From assembly GCF_902167145.1 (NCBI RefSeq), contig NC_050099.1, forward strand, positions 242,308,588-242,372,587: 64,000 nt of DNA, read 5' to 3'. Below the pieces are notes generated by a model. That model saw nothing but the letters and a program-made list of their open reading frames with translations. It did no database searches and had not been told where the DNA came from. Positions 1 to 11,400 of this stretch are shown in pieces. The stretch's first letter is position 1. The number at the start of each line of letters is the position of its first letter. This DNA is from Zea mays. Taxonomy: Eukaryota; Streptophyta; Magnoliopsida; Poales; Poaceae. Both the position numbers and the translations under genes were made by a program.

Positions 1-25
1 TATGCATCCAAATATCTGACGTGAC

Positions 26-1864
26 ATGGAGCCCGTCGTCTACCATCGCCGCGGCCACGCCACTACCTCGGCGCCCCCCGACTCGGGCCCGTCGACGAGC
101 GCGGCCCGATTCGCCGACCCCGCCGTCGTCTATCACCGCCGTGAGCCGGCCCCACCAGCCGCTCCCGACGTTCTGGCGGCTCACTCCGAGTCGTCCGTAT
201 ACCACCCGGTCGCCATCCACCGCGACCCCGGGCACGTCCACCCGATGGTGACTCGGCGCGCTGCTGGCGTTCTCCGCCCCGTTGACCGGCTCATCCTGGC
301 AGCCGCTACGACCAGCACTCCACCCGACGCTTCCCCGGTACCCTCCTCCGTTCGCACTGCCCTCGCCGACCCACATTGGCGTCGCGCTATGGAGGAGGAG
401 TACGCGGCCCTCTTGGCCAACCACACCTGGGACCTGGTGCCGCGTCCACCAGGCACCAACGTGGTCACCGGCAAGTGGCTATTTCGCCACAAGCTTACCT
501 CGGACGGCTCCCTCGACCGCTACAAGGCCCGTTGGGTCCTTCGGGGCTTCACCCAGCGCCCCGGAGTGGACTACGACGAGACCTTCAGCCCTGTCGTCAA
601 GTTCGCCACTGTTCGCGCCGTCCTCTCCCTCGCCCTCTCCCGCGACTGGGCGATCCATCAGCTCGATGTCAAGAATGCCTTCCTCCATGGCACTCTGACG
701 GAGACTGTCTACTGCAGCCAGCCCACCGGCTTCGTCGACGCTGACCGTCCGGACCTGGTTTGCCGGCTGAACCGGTCCCTGTACGGCCTCAAGCAGGCGC
801 CACAGGCTTGGTACAGTCGCTTCGCCTCCTACCTGGCCTCTGTCGGCTTCGTCGAGGCCAAGTCGGACACGTCCCTGTTCATCTACCGGCGCGACGACGA
901 CACCGTCTACCTCCTGCTCTACGTCGACGACATTGTGCTCACGGCATCCACCGCCGACCTCCTTCACCGCACGATCGTCGCCCTTCAGCGGGAGTTCGCG
1001 ATGAAGGACCTGGGGCCACTCCACCACTTCCTCGGCATCACCGCCGAACGTCGGCCTCAGGGTCTCTTCCTCCACCAGCGCCAGTACGCCATCGACATCC
1101 TGGAGCGGGCTGGCATGTCTGACTGCAAGCCCTGCTCCACGCCTGTCGACACTCAGGCGAAGCTCTCTGAGGACGACGGGCCTCCGGTCGCTGACGCGAC
1201 GTCATACCGGAGCCTCACTGGCGCGCTCCAGTACCTCACGTTCTCCAGGCCCGACATCGCCTACGCCGTCCAGCAGGTGTGCCTGCATATGCACACTCTG
1301 CGGGAGCCCCATCTCACTGAGCTCAAGCGGATTCTACGCTACCTCCGCGGCTCCCTCGACTACGGCCTCCTACTCCGCCCATCCCCGACGTCGGAGCTCG
1401 TGGTCTACACCGACGCTGACTGGGCTAGCTGTCCCGACACGCGCCGGTCCACCTCCGGCTACGCCGTCTTCCTGGGCGCCAACCTCGTCTCTTGGGCCGC
1501 CAAGAGGCAGCCCGTCGTCTCTCGCTCCAGCGCTGAGGCCGAGTACCGTGCCGTGGCCAACGGCGTGGCTGAGGCCTCCTGGCTGCGCCAGCTCCTCCAC
1601 GAGCTCCACAGTCCCCTCCAGCGCGCCACCCTCGTCTACTGCGACAACGTCAGCGCGGTCTACCTCTCCACCAACCCCGTGCAGCATCAGCGCACGAAGC
1701 ATGTGGAGATCGACCTGCACTTCGTCCGCGAGCGTGTCGCTGCCGGTGACGTCCGCGTTCTCAGCGTCCCCACCACGCTTCAGTTCGCCGACATCTTCAC
1801 CAAGGGGTTACCGTCGAGTGTCTTTTTAGACTTTCGATCCAGTCTCAACATCTGTACAGGATAG
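26..1864 (+). CDS. Copia pol: reverse transcriptase / RNase H, partial
   Basis: This is an open frame of 612 codons. It begins with a low-complexity Pro/Ala/His linker (about residues 1-95). The RT domain follows (about 115-360): KARWVLRGFTQ, a DYDETFSPVVK block, [24 protein letters not shown], and the catalytic box LLYVDDIVLT near residue 300. The RNase H part (about 455-570) shows YTDADWASCPDTRRST, SSAEAEYRA and the end block KHVEIDLHFVRE. An in-frame TGA at 17-19 lies just upstream, so the first Met is only the first ATG after a break or frame change, and the true polyprotein began outside the window. No lesion is seen inside the RT/RNase H part, so this piece may be recently active. Confidence 0.92.
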   Translation: MEPVVYHRRGHATTSAPPDSGPSTSAARFADPAVVYHRREPAPPAAPDVLAAHSESSVYHPVAIHRDPGHVHPMVTRRAAGVLRPVDRLILAAATTSTPPDASPVPSSVRTALADPHWRRAMEEEYAALLANHTWDLVPRPPGTNVVTGKWLFRHKLTSDGSLDRYKARWVLRGFTQRPGVDYDETFSPVVKFATVRAVLSLALSRDWAIHQLDVKNAFLHGTLTETVYCSQPTGFVDADRPDLVCRLNRSLYGLKQAPQAWYSRFASYLASVGFVEAKSDTSLFIYRRDDDTVYLLLYVDDIVLTASTADLLHRTIVALQREFAMKDLGPLHHFLGITAERRPQGLFLHQRQYAIDILERAGMSDCKPCSTPVDTQAKLSEDDGPPVADATSYRSLTGALQYLTFSRPDIAYAVQQVCLHMHTLREPHLTELKRILRYLRGSLDYGLLLRPSPTSELVVYTDADWASCPDTRRSTSGYAVFLGANLVSWAAKRQPVVSRSSAEAEYRAVANGVAEASWLRQLLHELHSPLQRATLVYCDNVSAVYLSTNPVQHQRTKHVEIDLHFVRERVAAGDVRVLSVPTTLQFADIFTKGLPSSVFLDFRSSLNICTG

Positions 1865-1884
1865 AGTTGTGACTGCGGGGGGGG

Positions 1885-2024
1885 TGTTAGACTACCCGTC
1901 TAGGGTTTGTGTTATTCCCCTTGTAATGACCGTTATACCCCCTGTGTAATGGGCCTGGCCCAGTTACTCACCCTATTAATATCACTCCCAACCCCTGTTT
2001 AGGGTATGAGTTCCTATTCTAACA
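1885..2024 (+). repeat. 3' LTR of the copia element (140 bp)
   Basis: The LTR starts TGTTAGA and ends TCTAACA, a perfect short inverted repeat of the TG...CA type. It directly follows a run of eight G residues, the polypurine tract. At 140 bp it is short for a plant LTR. Confidence 0.88.
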
Positions 2025-2328
2025 GTGTTGACAGTTTGGCTGATATTTGCGCCAAGGAGCTCTGGTTTTGGAGGCACCGGATAAATTGAGAACATACATT
2101 GAGAGCGTTTGGACATGCTATTCTCCCAAAATAAGGTTTTGAGAATGACCGAGAGGTGTTGGAGATGCTCTAAATGTGTTAGTACAAACTTGGCAATTCA
2201 CATTGGACGTCTCTCAAAGGCGCAGATGTGTCGATGTGGTTGACATGCAAACTAAGGTATGTGCCGAGAGCATAGTAATTGACGTTCCTATTCATGGCTA
2301 GCGACATATGGCTATGGGTGGTAATGAA

Positions 2329-2583
2329 CGCTAAATTTTACACTATAAAACTTAAAGATCGAATCAGATTAGTATCGGACTTTATTTTCTATTTATTTTT
2401 GAACTAAATTTTATTAACTAATTGTGAAGAAACATTTGAATCGTGAGTAGAGGTCGCAATACCTTCTAAATTTTACAATATAAAACTTAAAGATCAAACT
2501 AGATTAGGATTAGTTTATTTTTAAACTAAAATTTATTAAAAGCTCTGACAATATTGTGAACGAAACATTTACATTTGAATCGT
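2329..2583. repeat. Two-copy AT-rich tandem duplication
   Basis: The block starting ctaaattttacactataaaa near 2332 recurs with few changes near 2465. Both copies end in a stretch matching acatttgaatcg, at about 2443 and 2581. The period is about 130-135 bp. No coding capacity is seen. Confidence 0.7.
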
Positions 2584-3660
2584 ACTCCTACCTGTGTGAG
2601 TGAGTGTCCCCCGTGACCGGTTGAGCTGTTCCGAAATGGATGGGCCGTGCGTGGACGGTGGACCGTGGTCCGTGCCGAGCCACTGGGCGTCGCATCCAAA
2701 ATTCCAAGCGCCACGCCTATTGACGGCGAGTGTCCTCTGTACTGGCTGCTGTAGACGGTGGCAGTGCCACAGGGAGCCTGTCTCCGTTGTCTGCTACTGC
2801 TACTGCCTCGGGGTATGAGAAGTCCATGCAGCTTCAGAAAATCACTGCTGGTACAGTGTTTTGTGACGTGTACGGCCAGCCGTGAGCCCGTGACAGCCGC
2901 TCTGTTGCTGTGCAAACTAGCAGTAGCAGCCGAACAGGAAATCGGGTAGTACCATCCTAGATGCCAGAAATTGATACAAGTGCCATATACAAACCTGTAA
3001 ATAATAAATATAGTTACAATGAAAGATTCATTTTTCTTCTTATACATGGGACCTTTCATCGATGAAATGAAAGGGTGTTTCGAGTTTCAACAAAGCTCGA
3101 AAGGGTATGGTAATAGAACACCGGTACGGCGGTACGGCTTTTGAACTCACACAAAGGGTCGTCTCTTTCAATCCACCATAATATAGGATTTCCAAATGAA
3201 CGCAAAAAAAAAAAAAATGGGTTTCAAGGTACGACTTGTTGCTCCATCGTGCTCTTGCCGACAACGGCTAGCGAGACTAACCGCAACGATTTCCTCTATA
3301 TTATCGTCCTAAACCTCACTTTTCACCACCTTTTAAGAGATTTCATTCCCTTAAATCTCGGCTCCCGCAGCGGTTCACTCTAAATCTATCCCCTATATAA
3401 AATGCACCATGTTACAATTTGTCATAGTCTAAAATGGTACACACATAATTTATAGATAATACATATTATTATCATGTCATGAGCTTAACTAGAGTTACAA
3501 ATAACACAATTAACCGTATAGTGGGACTACAATGCTCCACTATCTATAGAGAAATTCTAAGCATTCCTTGGGGAACTATAATCTCCGCACGGACTAGTTT
3601 GAAAAAATAAATTATATTCGGGATTGAAGGCGATCGAGGATTGAGGTGGTTAGTCCTACA
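2584..3660. other. Intergenic, no gene recognised
   Basis: I see no exon series or protein family here. A stretch at 2823-2945 shares two blocks (catgcagct..cagaaaa..cactgctggta and agcagccgaacaggaa) with 4725-4775, so both are copies of one dispersed sequence, with about 70 bp extra in the first. Short ORFs on both strands lack codon or family signal. Confidence 0.5.
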
Positions 3661-3667
3661 TGTATCG

Positions 3668-3880
3668 GGTGTTTGGTTTGAGGAATGAATTATTCCATCA
3701 TTTTGTCACTTGTCAATTTTTTGTTTAGTTTGTGGAATGGAATCAGATGATTTATTACCACCTCATTCCTCATAGTTATAACTAATATGAGAAATTGTGT
3801 CATCTCACATAATTTAAGGAATGAACACATAATACCATCTAATTTTGGATAAAATGATTTGCCAAATCAAATAGTCCAAC
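3668..3880. repeat. MITE-like sequence, probably Tourist type
   Basis: The left end reads gtgtttggtttgagg and the right side reads gccaaatcaaata, an imperfect inverted pair of the GTTTGGTTT kind common in Tourist MITEs. The inside is AT-rich and repeats the words aggaatgaa and ggaatgga. The ends and target duplication are not clear. Confidence 0.4.
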
Positions 3881-3892
3881 CTTCAGACAGTC

Positions 3893-4056
3893 TGAGCTCA
3901 CGTACCCCTGTCGCGCCACCAAACGTTGCTCGGATTCATAACTCGCCTCCTCTGCCGTTGCCCCATCCCCCAGGTCGCTCTCGCAATCGCAGGGACGTGA
4001 ACTTGTTTCTCTGTCGGATCATAGAGAGAACGAAATACGAGATGGTTCACTAGCCA
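3893..4056 (+). repeat. Inverted repeat arm 1 upstream of citrate synthase A
   Basis: The arm runs from the words cgcgccaccaaacgttg through a Ser/Pro-rich looking stretch to acgagatggttcactagccat. A reverse-complement copy with indels lies at about 4953-5150, leaving about 900 bp between the arms. A transcript through both arms could fold into a long imperfect hairpin. No coding role is seen. Confidence 0.7.
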
Positions 4057-4952
4057 TTTGAAGTAGCAATCGCAAGGACCTACCATGCAGGAGAGGACAA
4101 ATAGTCCAGTACCACTATGCACAGTTGCACTGCGCTGCACCCTAGCACAAGACAGACATCGTGCGTACAGCTAACAGCTGCGCGGAGTCTTTTGTCAAGT
4201 AATGCTTCTACCTGCTCCGTTCTCGAATATTTATCATCGTTTATTAATTTATTTTTAAAATAAAATAAAACACTATAAATAAAAAATAGAGAGAGTAAAA
4301 AACTTGGATGTGAAACACATACGTGTCGGAAATGAAATTGATTTAATATTTTAGGATAGAGCATATAAAATTTAATGCTAGTCTTTTCTTTGTGTTATCA
4401 AACACATCACTATAAATAAAAATAGAATTCTATTTAAAGATTTTATGCATTATTTGCTTTCTACAAAGAAAAGATTAACAAAAGATCAGAATCTGTATCT
4501 GTATTCTTATATCTACCATTCGAAAAAGATATATGCTAAATTTGAAGTTCGCTAATCTTTATAGGCTCACTGTTATAAGGAGTACCAATCTGCATTACAG
4601 ATTCCTATATACATCAGATTTATTCGCAACAAAAGAAAATTACCAAAAAAATATTGATATCCGAACACGTGTCCGTTTTTCGTCCCTACGTGTATGTACA
4701 TCACGTGGCTGTATCATAGCCATGCATGCAGCTGCAGAAAACCACTGCTGGTAAAAACTAGCAGCCGAACAGGAACGGCTTGGAAGGCGAGCCATTGGCA
4801 ATTTTGCCATTATCATTTATGGGCTTCGCCAGTATGCCATCGGACCCACAAATCATAGACACAGACGGTCCCACCAGTCATAGACAAGGGATGGCATAAT
4901 AACAGACAGCCAAAATTGAGAGTGGCAAAATGACAAATTTCTCCTTGGAGAG

Positions 4953-5150
4953 CCATGGCTAGTGAACCATCTCGTATTCCGTTCTCTCTCCCTCTCTATA
5001 CTGTGATCCGACAGAGGAGACAGTCAGCTTCACGTGCTTGCGAGAGCGCGCGACATGGGGGCGAGACGAGTGATGGATGATGAATCCGAATCCGTGCAAC
5101 GTTTGGTGGCGCGACGAGTGAATGCGTGCAACGTTTGGTGGCGCGACAGG
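4953..5150 (-). repeat. Inverted repeat arm 2, with an internal 32 bp direct duplication
   Basis: The arm opens atggctagtgaaccatctcg, the reverse complement of the end of arm 1. The word gcaacgtttggtggcgcgac occurs twice inside it (near 5096 and 5128), a short tandem duplication not present in arm 1. It ends about 180 bp before the TATA box of the citrate synthase A gene. Confidence 0.7.
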
Positions 5151-5293
5151 ATCTACAGGACCACTACTGGGACAGCCCCACCAGGCCACCATGTCTCCGA
5201 TCAGATCAGCGAGTGCCAGGGCTAGCTAGTTTCCTGCTGCGTGTTCCAATATTGCAGGGGTGCGCCATGCCATGCCATGCCAAAAGATTCCGA

Positions 5294-5340
5294 TTCCCCG
5301 AGCCCCGCCCCCGCCCCCGCCCCCGCCCCCGCCCCGTATA
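5294..5340 (+). promoter_or_regulatory. Core promoter of citrate synthase A: CCCCCG repeats and TATA
   Basis: Five tandem CCCCCG-type hexamers sit directly before a gtatatatcccc TATA box near 5336. The ATG follows at 5469, about 130 bp downstream, a normal distance for a plant gene with a short leader. Homology with copy B starts at the TATA box (gtatatat near 33008); the C-rich hexamers are absent there. Promoter function is inferred from position. Confidence 0.6.
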
Positions 5341-5434
5341 TATCCCCTGTCCGGAGAGCTTGTCATGCAGCAGGCTCCCCTCCTCGCCCGCCCCCGTACG
5401 TGTCCATCTCTCCACTCCTTTCCTTTCCTTGTTG

Positions 5435-5468
5435 GTAAGAGCAAGGCGAGACGTAACGTAATCCGGCC
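5435..5468 (+). promoter_or_regulatory. Remnant of a leader intron donor in the 5' UTR of copy A
   Basis: The sequence ttg|gtaaga at 5432-5440 matches the donor ttg|gtaagc of the copy B leader intron (33114). In copy B about 270 bp of intron and acceptor follow; in copy A only about 34 bp remain before the ATG and no acceptor is left before exon 1. The nearest downstream acceptor is that of coding exon 2 (5639). Confidence 0.6.
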
Positions 5469-8400
5469 ATGGCGTTCTTCCGGGGCCTCACCGCGGTCTC
5501 GAGACTGCGATCCCGCATGGTGAGTAGCGGTGGCGCTTTGTCCTTCACGGCCGGTCGTGTTGCGTGTGGGCTGTCGTGCTGATGAGCCTTTTTTTTTTCT
5601 CCCCCGCCCGACTCCCGTGCTGTTCGTACGTGTTGCCAGGCGCAGGAGGCCACCACGCTGGGTGGTGTGAGATGGCTGCAGATGCAGAGCGCGTCCGACC
5701 TCGTAGGACAGCTCGTCTTCCTGCTGCTCTACATTGCCGTAAACACGTAGAGCTGTGCATGTGCTATGGATGGGATGCTGATACTGTGTGTTTCTGCAAA
5801 TTAAATGCAGGATCTTAAGTCCCAGCTGCGGGAACTGATTCCGGAACAGCAGGTTCGCTACACAGCTGCCTTGCCTGCTGTTCTTTTAGCCAGTGCTAGC
5901 AAACATCTCAACCATGTCGTGAGGAAGCACTTGCTTGTCTGAATGTTTTCATCTCAAACATGTGGTGGAACATGAAAGCCATTGCTTGTCTGAAAGTTTT
6001 CATCTCAAACATGTGGTGGAATACCAGATCAATTGCTTGTCTGAAAGTAGCTCCTACTGCTACATCAGTTAGTTCTCTCCCCTCTTCTGTGGGAGGCAGT
6101 TAGTTTTGCACCTAGCTGAAGTCGGCAGATTTAGAATAATAGTTATAAGTTTATTGGCAGAATAATCTACTTCACACCTGGTTTACCTAACCACTTCTCT
6201 TCGTGGAATATGAATGCCTGTTCATCTTGGCCTTGCTCTTCTCAGAAGTTAGTCTGCCTTGTTACAGGACCGCTTAAAGAAGCTTAAATCAGAGCATGGG
6301 AAGGTTCAGCTTGGAAACATAACTGTGGATATGGTATAATATACTGCTTATCAATTGCCTATATATGTATAGCTTTGTCGCTTTTCTAGGATAATGTTCT
6401 TGAATAATGTTCCTGCAGGTCCTTGGTGGAATGAGAGGGATCATTGGAATGCTTTGGGAGACATCCCTAGTCGACCCAGAGGAGGTAATCCTGCATGCAT
6501 CCTCTTCATGGTGCTATGTTAGCATAGTGTACTATTATCAGCTTGTGCCCATTCTACGTCAAAAATGTGTACACAGTTCCAAATTTAATGAAGCATTACA
6601 CGAGATCTATATAGTTTGGAAGGCACATGGAGAATTTTCTACGGATTTACTATAGCACATGGATTTGTCGTAGTTGAAGGTTATAATTGTTTTTAAGGCA
6701 TTTTTTTAATTTTAGCATGATAGCTGCATTTCTTGTTTCTTTGATTCTGAGCTTGTCAAACCTGAATGTCTGGATTCACACCACTCATCATCTTTGTTGT
6801 TGTTGTTGTTGGATGTAATAATCTAGTTTCAAAGTGAAGCAACGAATCACAGCATTCATTCGCTAATAACCACTTCTTTTCTATCCAGGGTATTCGTTTT
6901 AGGGGCCTCTCAATTCCAGAGTGCCGAAAAGTGCTGCCAACAGCAGTTGAGGGTGGTGAACCTTTGCCTGAGGGTCTCCTCTGGCTTCTTTTGACAGGGA
7001 AGGTATATGCCTGCCTATATTCATTTAATTTCGAATGTGCCAAAAGTGTTCCATAAAACTAGGAAAATATTTATTGTTGATTAAGAATGGGGAGTGGGGA
7101 CACGATTTTGCTTATCTTTCTATTGCCATTCCTTTAATATTTTTCAGTGTTCGCCAATTCTTCCCCTCTTTCTGTAAGTTTTAAGCATGTGGGGTTTTTC
7201 TTGTTCTAGGTCCCAACCAAAGATCAAGTTGATGCTCTATCAAAAGAATTGCTTGCGCGCTCAACTGTCCCAGGTATTTTGATCACACCGCTGGCTACTT
7301 GTGTTATTGTTTTGACCAATTAAATCTACAAATCATCTGAATGAACTGATGCTGATGTCTCCCTGTTCTAAAGTTCAAAGGTAGTCACAGATTGATAGAG
7401 AGGTCTATATGATTCTGTCAGTATGATTGTGTTAATGTTTATATGCTTTATCTTGCTACTCTCTAGCGGCTCATAATTAATATCCTTGCAGCTCATGTCT
7501 ATAAGGTAATAGATGCTCTCCCAGTAACTGCACATCCTATGACACAATTTACCGCAGGAATAATGGCTCTTCAGGTGAGCCCTTCCACTTCTGGCACACT
7601 GTCTATTCTAAGTATAAATCACAGTTGTGAAATAAATCACATTTCCTTGCGAATTTATTTGCATTTTTTAGAACTGGATGCAAGTGGTATTTAAATTAAT
7701 CCCCCATTGTGTCATGGATGTATTTGTAAATTATGAAGCCTCGAAAGTGACTTAGTTTTCCATTTTTAAATCCCATTTCAGGTTGAGAGCGAATTTCAAA
7801 AAGCTTACGGCAATGGATTGCCAAAATCAAAGTAAACTTGGGATTCCACCCATTTTCTTAAGTGTTCAGTGGTTGCTTTTCATGGTGTTCACAATTATTG
7901 TTTGTATAGGCTTTGGGAGCCTACTTATGAAGACTGCTTAAATTTGATTGCTCGGCTTCCACCAGTGGCTTCTTATGTTTACCGGAGGTAGCTTTTGTTC
8001 AGATATATGCTTCAATTTTTAATGCAATTACTGGAGGTCGCATCACTTGAATTTTGTGAAGTTAAAGTTGTTTACAGATTTTAGAATTAATGATTAATAT
8101 TCTTTCATTTGTTGTTTGAAGAATTTTCAAGGATGGGAAATCAATAGAAGCTGATGATTCTCTGGATTATGCGGCAAATTTATCACATATGCTTGGTTTT
8201 GACGACCCCAGGATGCTGGAGCTGATGCGGCTCCATGTAACAATTCACGCGTACTTTTGCATCCATCTCTATTTCTATTTTTGTTATGTTTTGGAAGTAC
8301 TTGTTTTTTCCCCTCATACTGTGACCTGTGTTGTTCTAGTGATCATGAAGGCGGGAATATCAGTTCTCATACTGGTCATCTGGTAATATTTGTTTTCTTG

Positions 8401-11400
8401 TTGTTATCTTGATTTTTTTTCATTAGTGTTTCTTAACGCGACAAGACAACGACAGCTGTCAATGTGATACTTTATCTTTAATATCTTGGCACTTTGGGTT
8501 GGTTTGGTGCAATGTGACTATTAAGCATGTGACAATACTTTAGCATGCACTATTAAAACAAGCTGAATTGTTAATCTGGAAATAACTCTTTAAATAGTGC
8601 ATGATAGCATTTATTGGGAATTAGGACCTAAAACATGGGATAAGAGGGTTAGTTTTAGCTAATACTTTGCTAATTTAATCATGATTTGTTAGGACTCAAC
8701 TGTATTCCTTGCTCTTTGTTGTATTCTATAGTAGCGAGTATAAAATGTTGGTTCTAATAGTAGTCGGTGTTGGATAGAATGAAAACCCTCTAAACCTAAT
8801 TAGGGTAGGCTCATCACAATATGAGCACACACACTAGTCCAACACCCCAGTCGCAACTCTACCCATTCTAGACGTTGAGACTGGATCAGAACCCCAAGAA
8901 CACCGTGAATGGAAGGCCATATTGACGATCTGGGACGTGGTTGGGACGCAGAGGACATGGACATCGCCGACAGCGACACGCTTGCAGACAAAGTGGAGGT
9001 CGATCTCCATGTGCTTCATGCAATAGTGCTGCATGAGATTGATGAAGAGATAGACCGTGTAGATGCTGTCACAGTAGACAAGAGTGGCGCACACAAGAGA
9101 GTTGTGAAGCTCTTGGAGCCATAATGTGTGGACGTTGTCACATGTCGGGGCAGCTAGCCCAATCAATATCGGTGTAGACAACCAGCTTAGAAATCGGGGA
9201 GGGTCGGAGAAGGAGGCCATGGTCGAGGGTGACATGGAGGTAGCATAGAATCCACTTCGTAGTAGTGAGGTGCGGCTCTCATGGGGTGTGCATGTGAAGG
9301 TACATCTGCTCGACGACGTAGGCAATATCGAGCCTAGTGAAGGTGAGGTACTGGAGAGCCCCAACGAGGCTTTGGTAGGCCATCATGTCACCGACCGGGG
9401 CATCGTCGTCGGAGACCTTTGCCTAGGTGTCAACTGGCGTGGAGCAATGCTTGTAGTTGAAAATACCATCCCACTCTAGAATATCGATGGTGTACTAGCG
9501 CTGGTGAAGGAAGAGGCCCTAGGGTAATGCTTCATTACGACCCCTAGAAAGTGGTGGAGAAGGCCAAGTCCTTCATGACAAACTCGCACTGCAAGGAGGC
9601 GATCGTGTGCTAGAGGAGGGTGGCACTGGACGTGTGAGCATGATGTCGTCGATGTAGAGCAGGAGGTATACAATGTCATCACCGCACAGAAGGATAAATA
9701 CGGACATGTCTAACTTGTCCTCGATGAAGCCAAGGGAGACCAAGTGGGAGACAAAGCGACCGTATCTAGGCCACGGCGCCTGCTTGAGACCATACAAGGA
9801 ACAGCTAAGCTTACACACGATATCTAGGCGAGTAGAGTCACCGAATCTAGCGGGCTAGCTATAGTACACCGTCTCAGACAGGGTGTCGTGGAGGAAAGCA
9901 TTCTTAATGTCTGGCTGGTGGACCGCTTAGTCCCGAGAGATGGCGAGGTAGAGGATGGTTCAAACGGTGGCGGGCTTTACGACAGGGTTGAAGGTCTCAT
10001 CGTAGTCCACTCTAGAATGTTGAGTGAAGCCTTGTAGAACCCAGTGGGCCTTGTACCGATTCAGGGTACCATCAGCCTTGAGATTGTAGCGGAAGATCCA
10101 CTTACCGGTGACCATATTGATGACAGGGGCACACATCACCAAGTCCCATGCATGGTTGGCCATCATGGCCTCATATTCCTCCTCCATAGTGCGACACCAG
10201 TGGGGGTTAGTGAGCACACCATGGACCGAGGATGGGACAGGTGAGGGAGGCGAAGAAGTGGGACCGTGAGCATCAACCGAGCGATGGGTCGGATAATGTT
10301 GGTCGATTGCTGCATGACCATTGAGTGGACATGGCGGGGGAGGGGTCACTGTGGATGAAGACTAGATGGTGCACCGGTGGCTTGACATGAGAGCAAGCCA
10401 AGGCATAGGGTGGCTCCTCGATAGAATGAAACGATGGACTGGGTCGCACACATCACTGGTAGACGCGAGCGAGATCGGCGAAATGAGCCATAGGCACCAG
10501 GAAGTACAGGGCCATGCGTGGCATAGTTGACAATAACGATGTCACATGAAGCGCGGTCACAGACGATTGGGTCGCACATGGTGCAGGCAGAGGTGATAGG
10601 GCTGTGTGTGGCGTGGTCGAGGGTGATGGGGCCACATGTGGTGTAGGCGGTGTGGGCGGGACCATGGGTAAAGAAACAAGAGGGACGGCGACACGGTCGA
10701 CATCCAGGAGGGTGTCATAGTTGGGAGGTGGGGAAGAGTTGGTGAGGGGGAAGATGTCCTCGTAAAAGGCCATGTGACGTGAGATGATGACACGGTGGGT
10801 GTGGATATCGAGGCATTGGTACCCCTTGTGATCAAAAGAGTACCAGAGGAAAAGACAACAAGTGGATCAGGGTGTAAGTTTGTGGGGAGCGGTAGCAGAT
10901 GTATTAGGATAACATGCACACCCGAATACACGAAGATGCTTGTAAGAGGCTAGTGCCAAAGAGGGCGAACAACGGAGTGGGGTGGCTTAGTGCCTTGGAG
11001 GGAAGATGGTTGAGGAGGTAGGTGGTGGTGTTCAGCGCCTCAACCTAGTAGCGGACAAAAAGATAAGCCTGGAAGAGGAGGCAAGACAACATGTTGGTGG
11101 TGGTGCGAATCATGCAGTCGACCTGGCCATTCTGAGGGGAGGTGTGAGGAAACGACTATCGCAGCTGCACGTCGTGGGATAGAAAGAAGTTACAAGTTGC
11201 GGATTTATCAAACTCTTATCTTTTATCACACTGAACAACCTGGATGGTGTGACAAAACTAAGTCAACACCCATGCAAAGAAGTAAGATAGACTAGTGAAG
11301 GTGGCAGACTCACGTCAGAGGAGAAAGGTCCACAGGTAGTGAGAGAAATCATCTAGGATGACTAGATAGTTCTTGTAAGCAGAGACACTTAAGATCGGCT

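Larger units (their letters stand above)
1..2024 (+). mobile_element. Ty1/copia LTR retrotransposon, 3' part
   Basis: The window opens inside a Ty1/copia element read left to right. It holds the C-terminal part of pol (reverse transcriptase and RNase H), a G-rich polypurine tract at 1875-1884 and one short 3' LTR at 1885-2024. The 5' LTR, gag and integrase lie outside the window, so the target-site duplication cannot be checked; the five bases after the LTR are gtgtt. The order RT then RNase H immediately before the LTR is the copia order, as opposed to gypsy, where integrase comes last. The codons are GC-rich, as is usual for grass copia elements. Confidence 0.93.

Noticed and set aside
5126..5461. 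ORFs over the citrate synthase A promoter (Pro/Arg repeats)
   Set aside because: They are translations of the CCCCCG hexamer array and leader.
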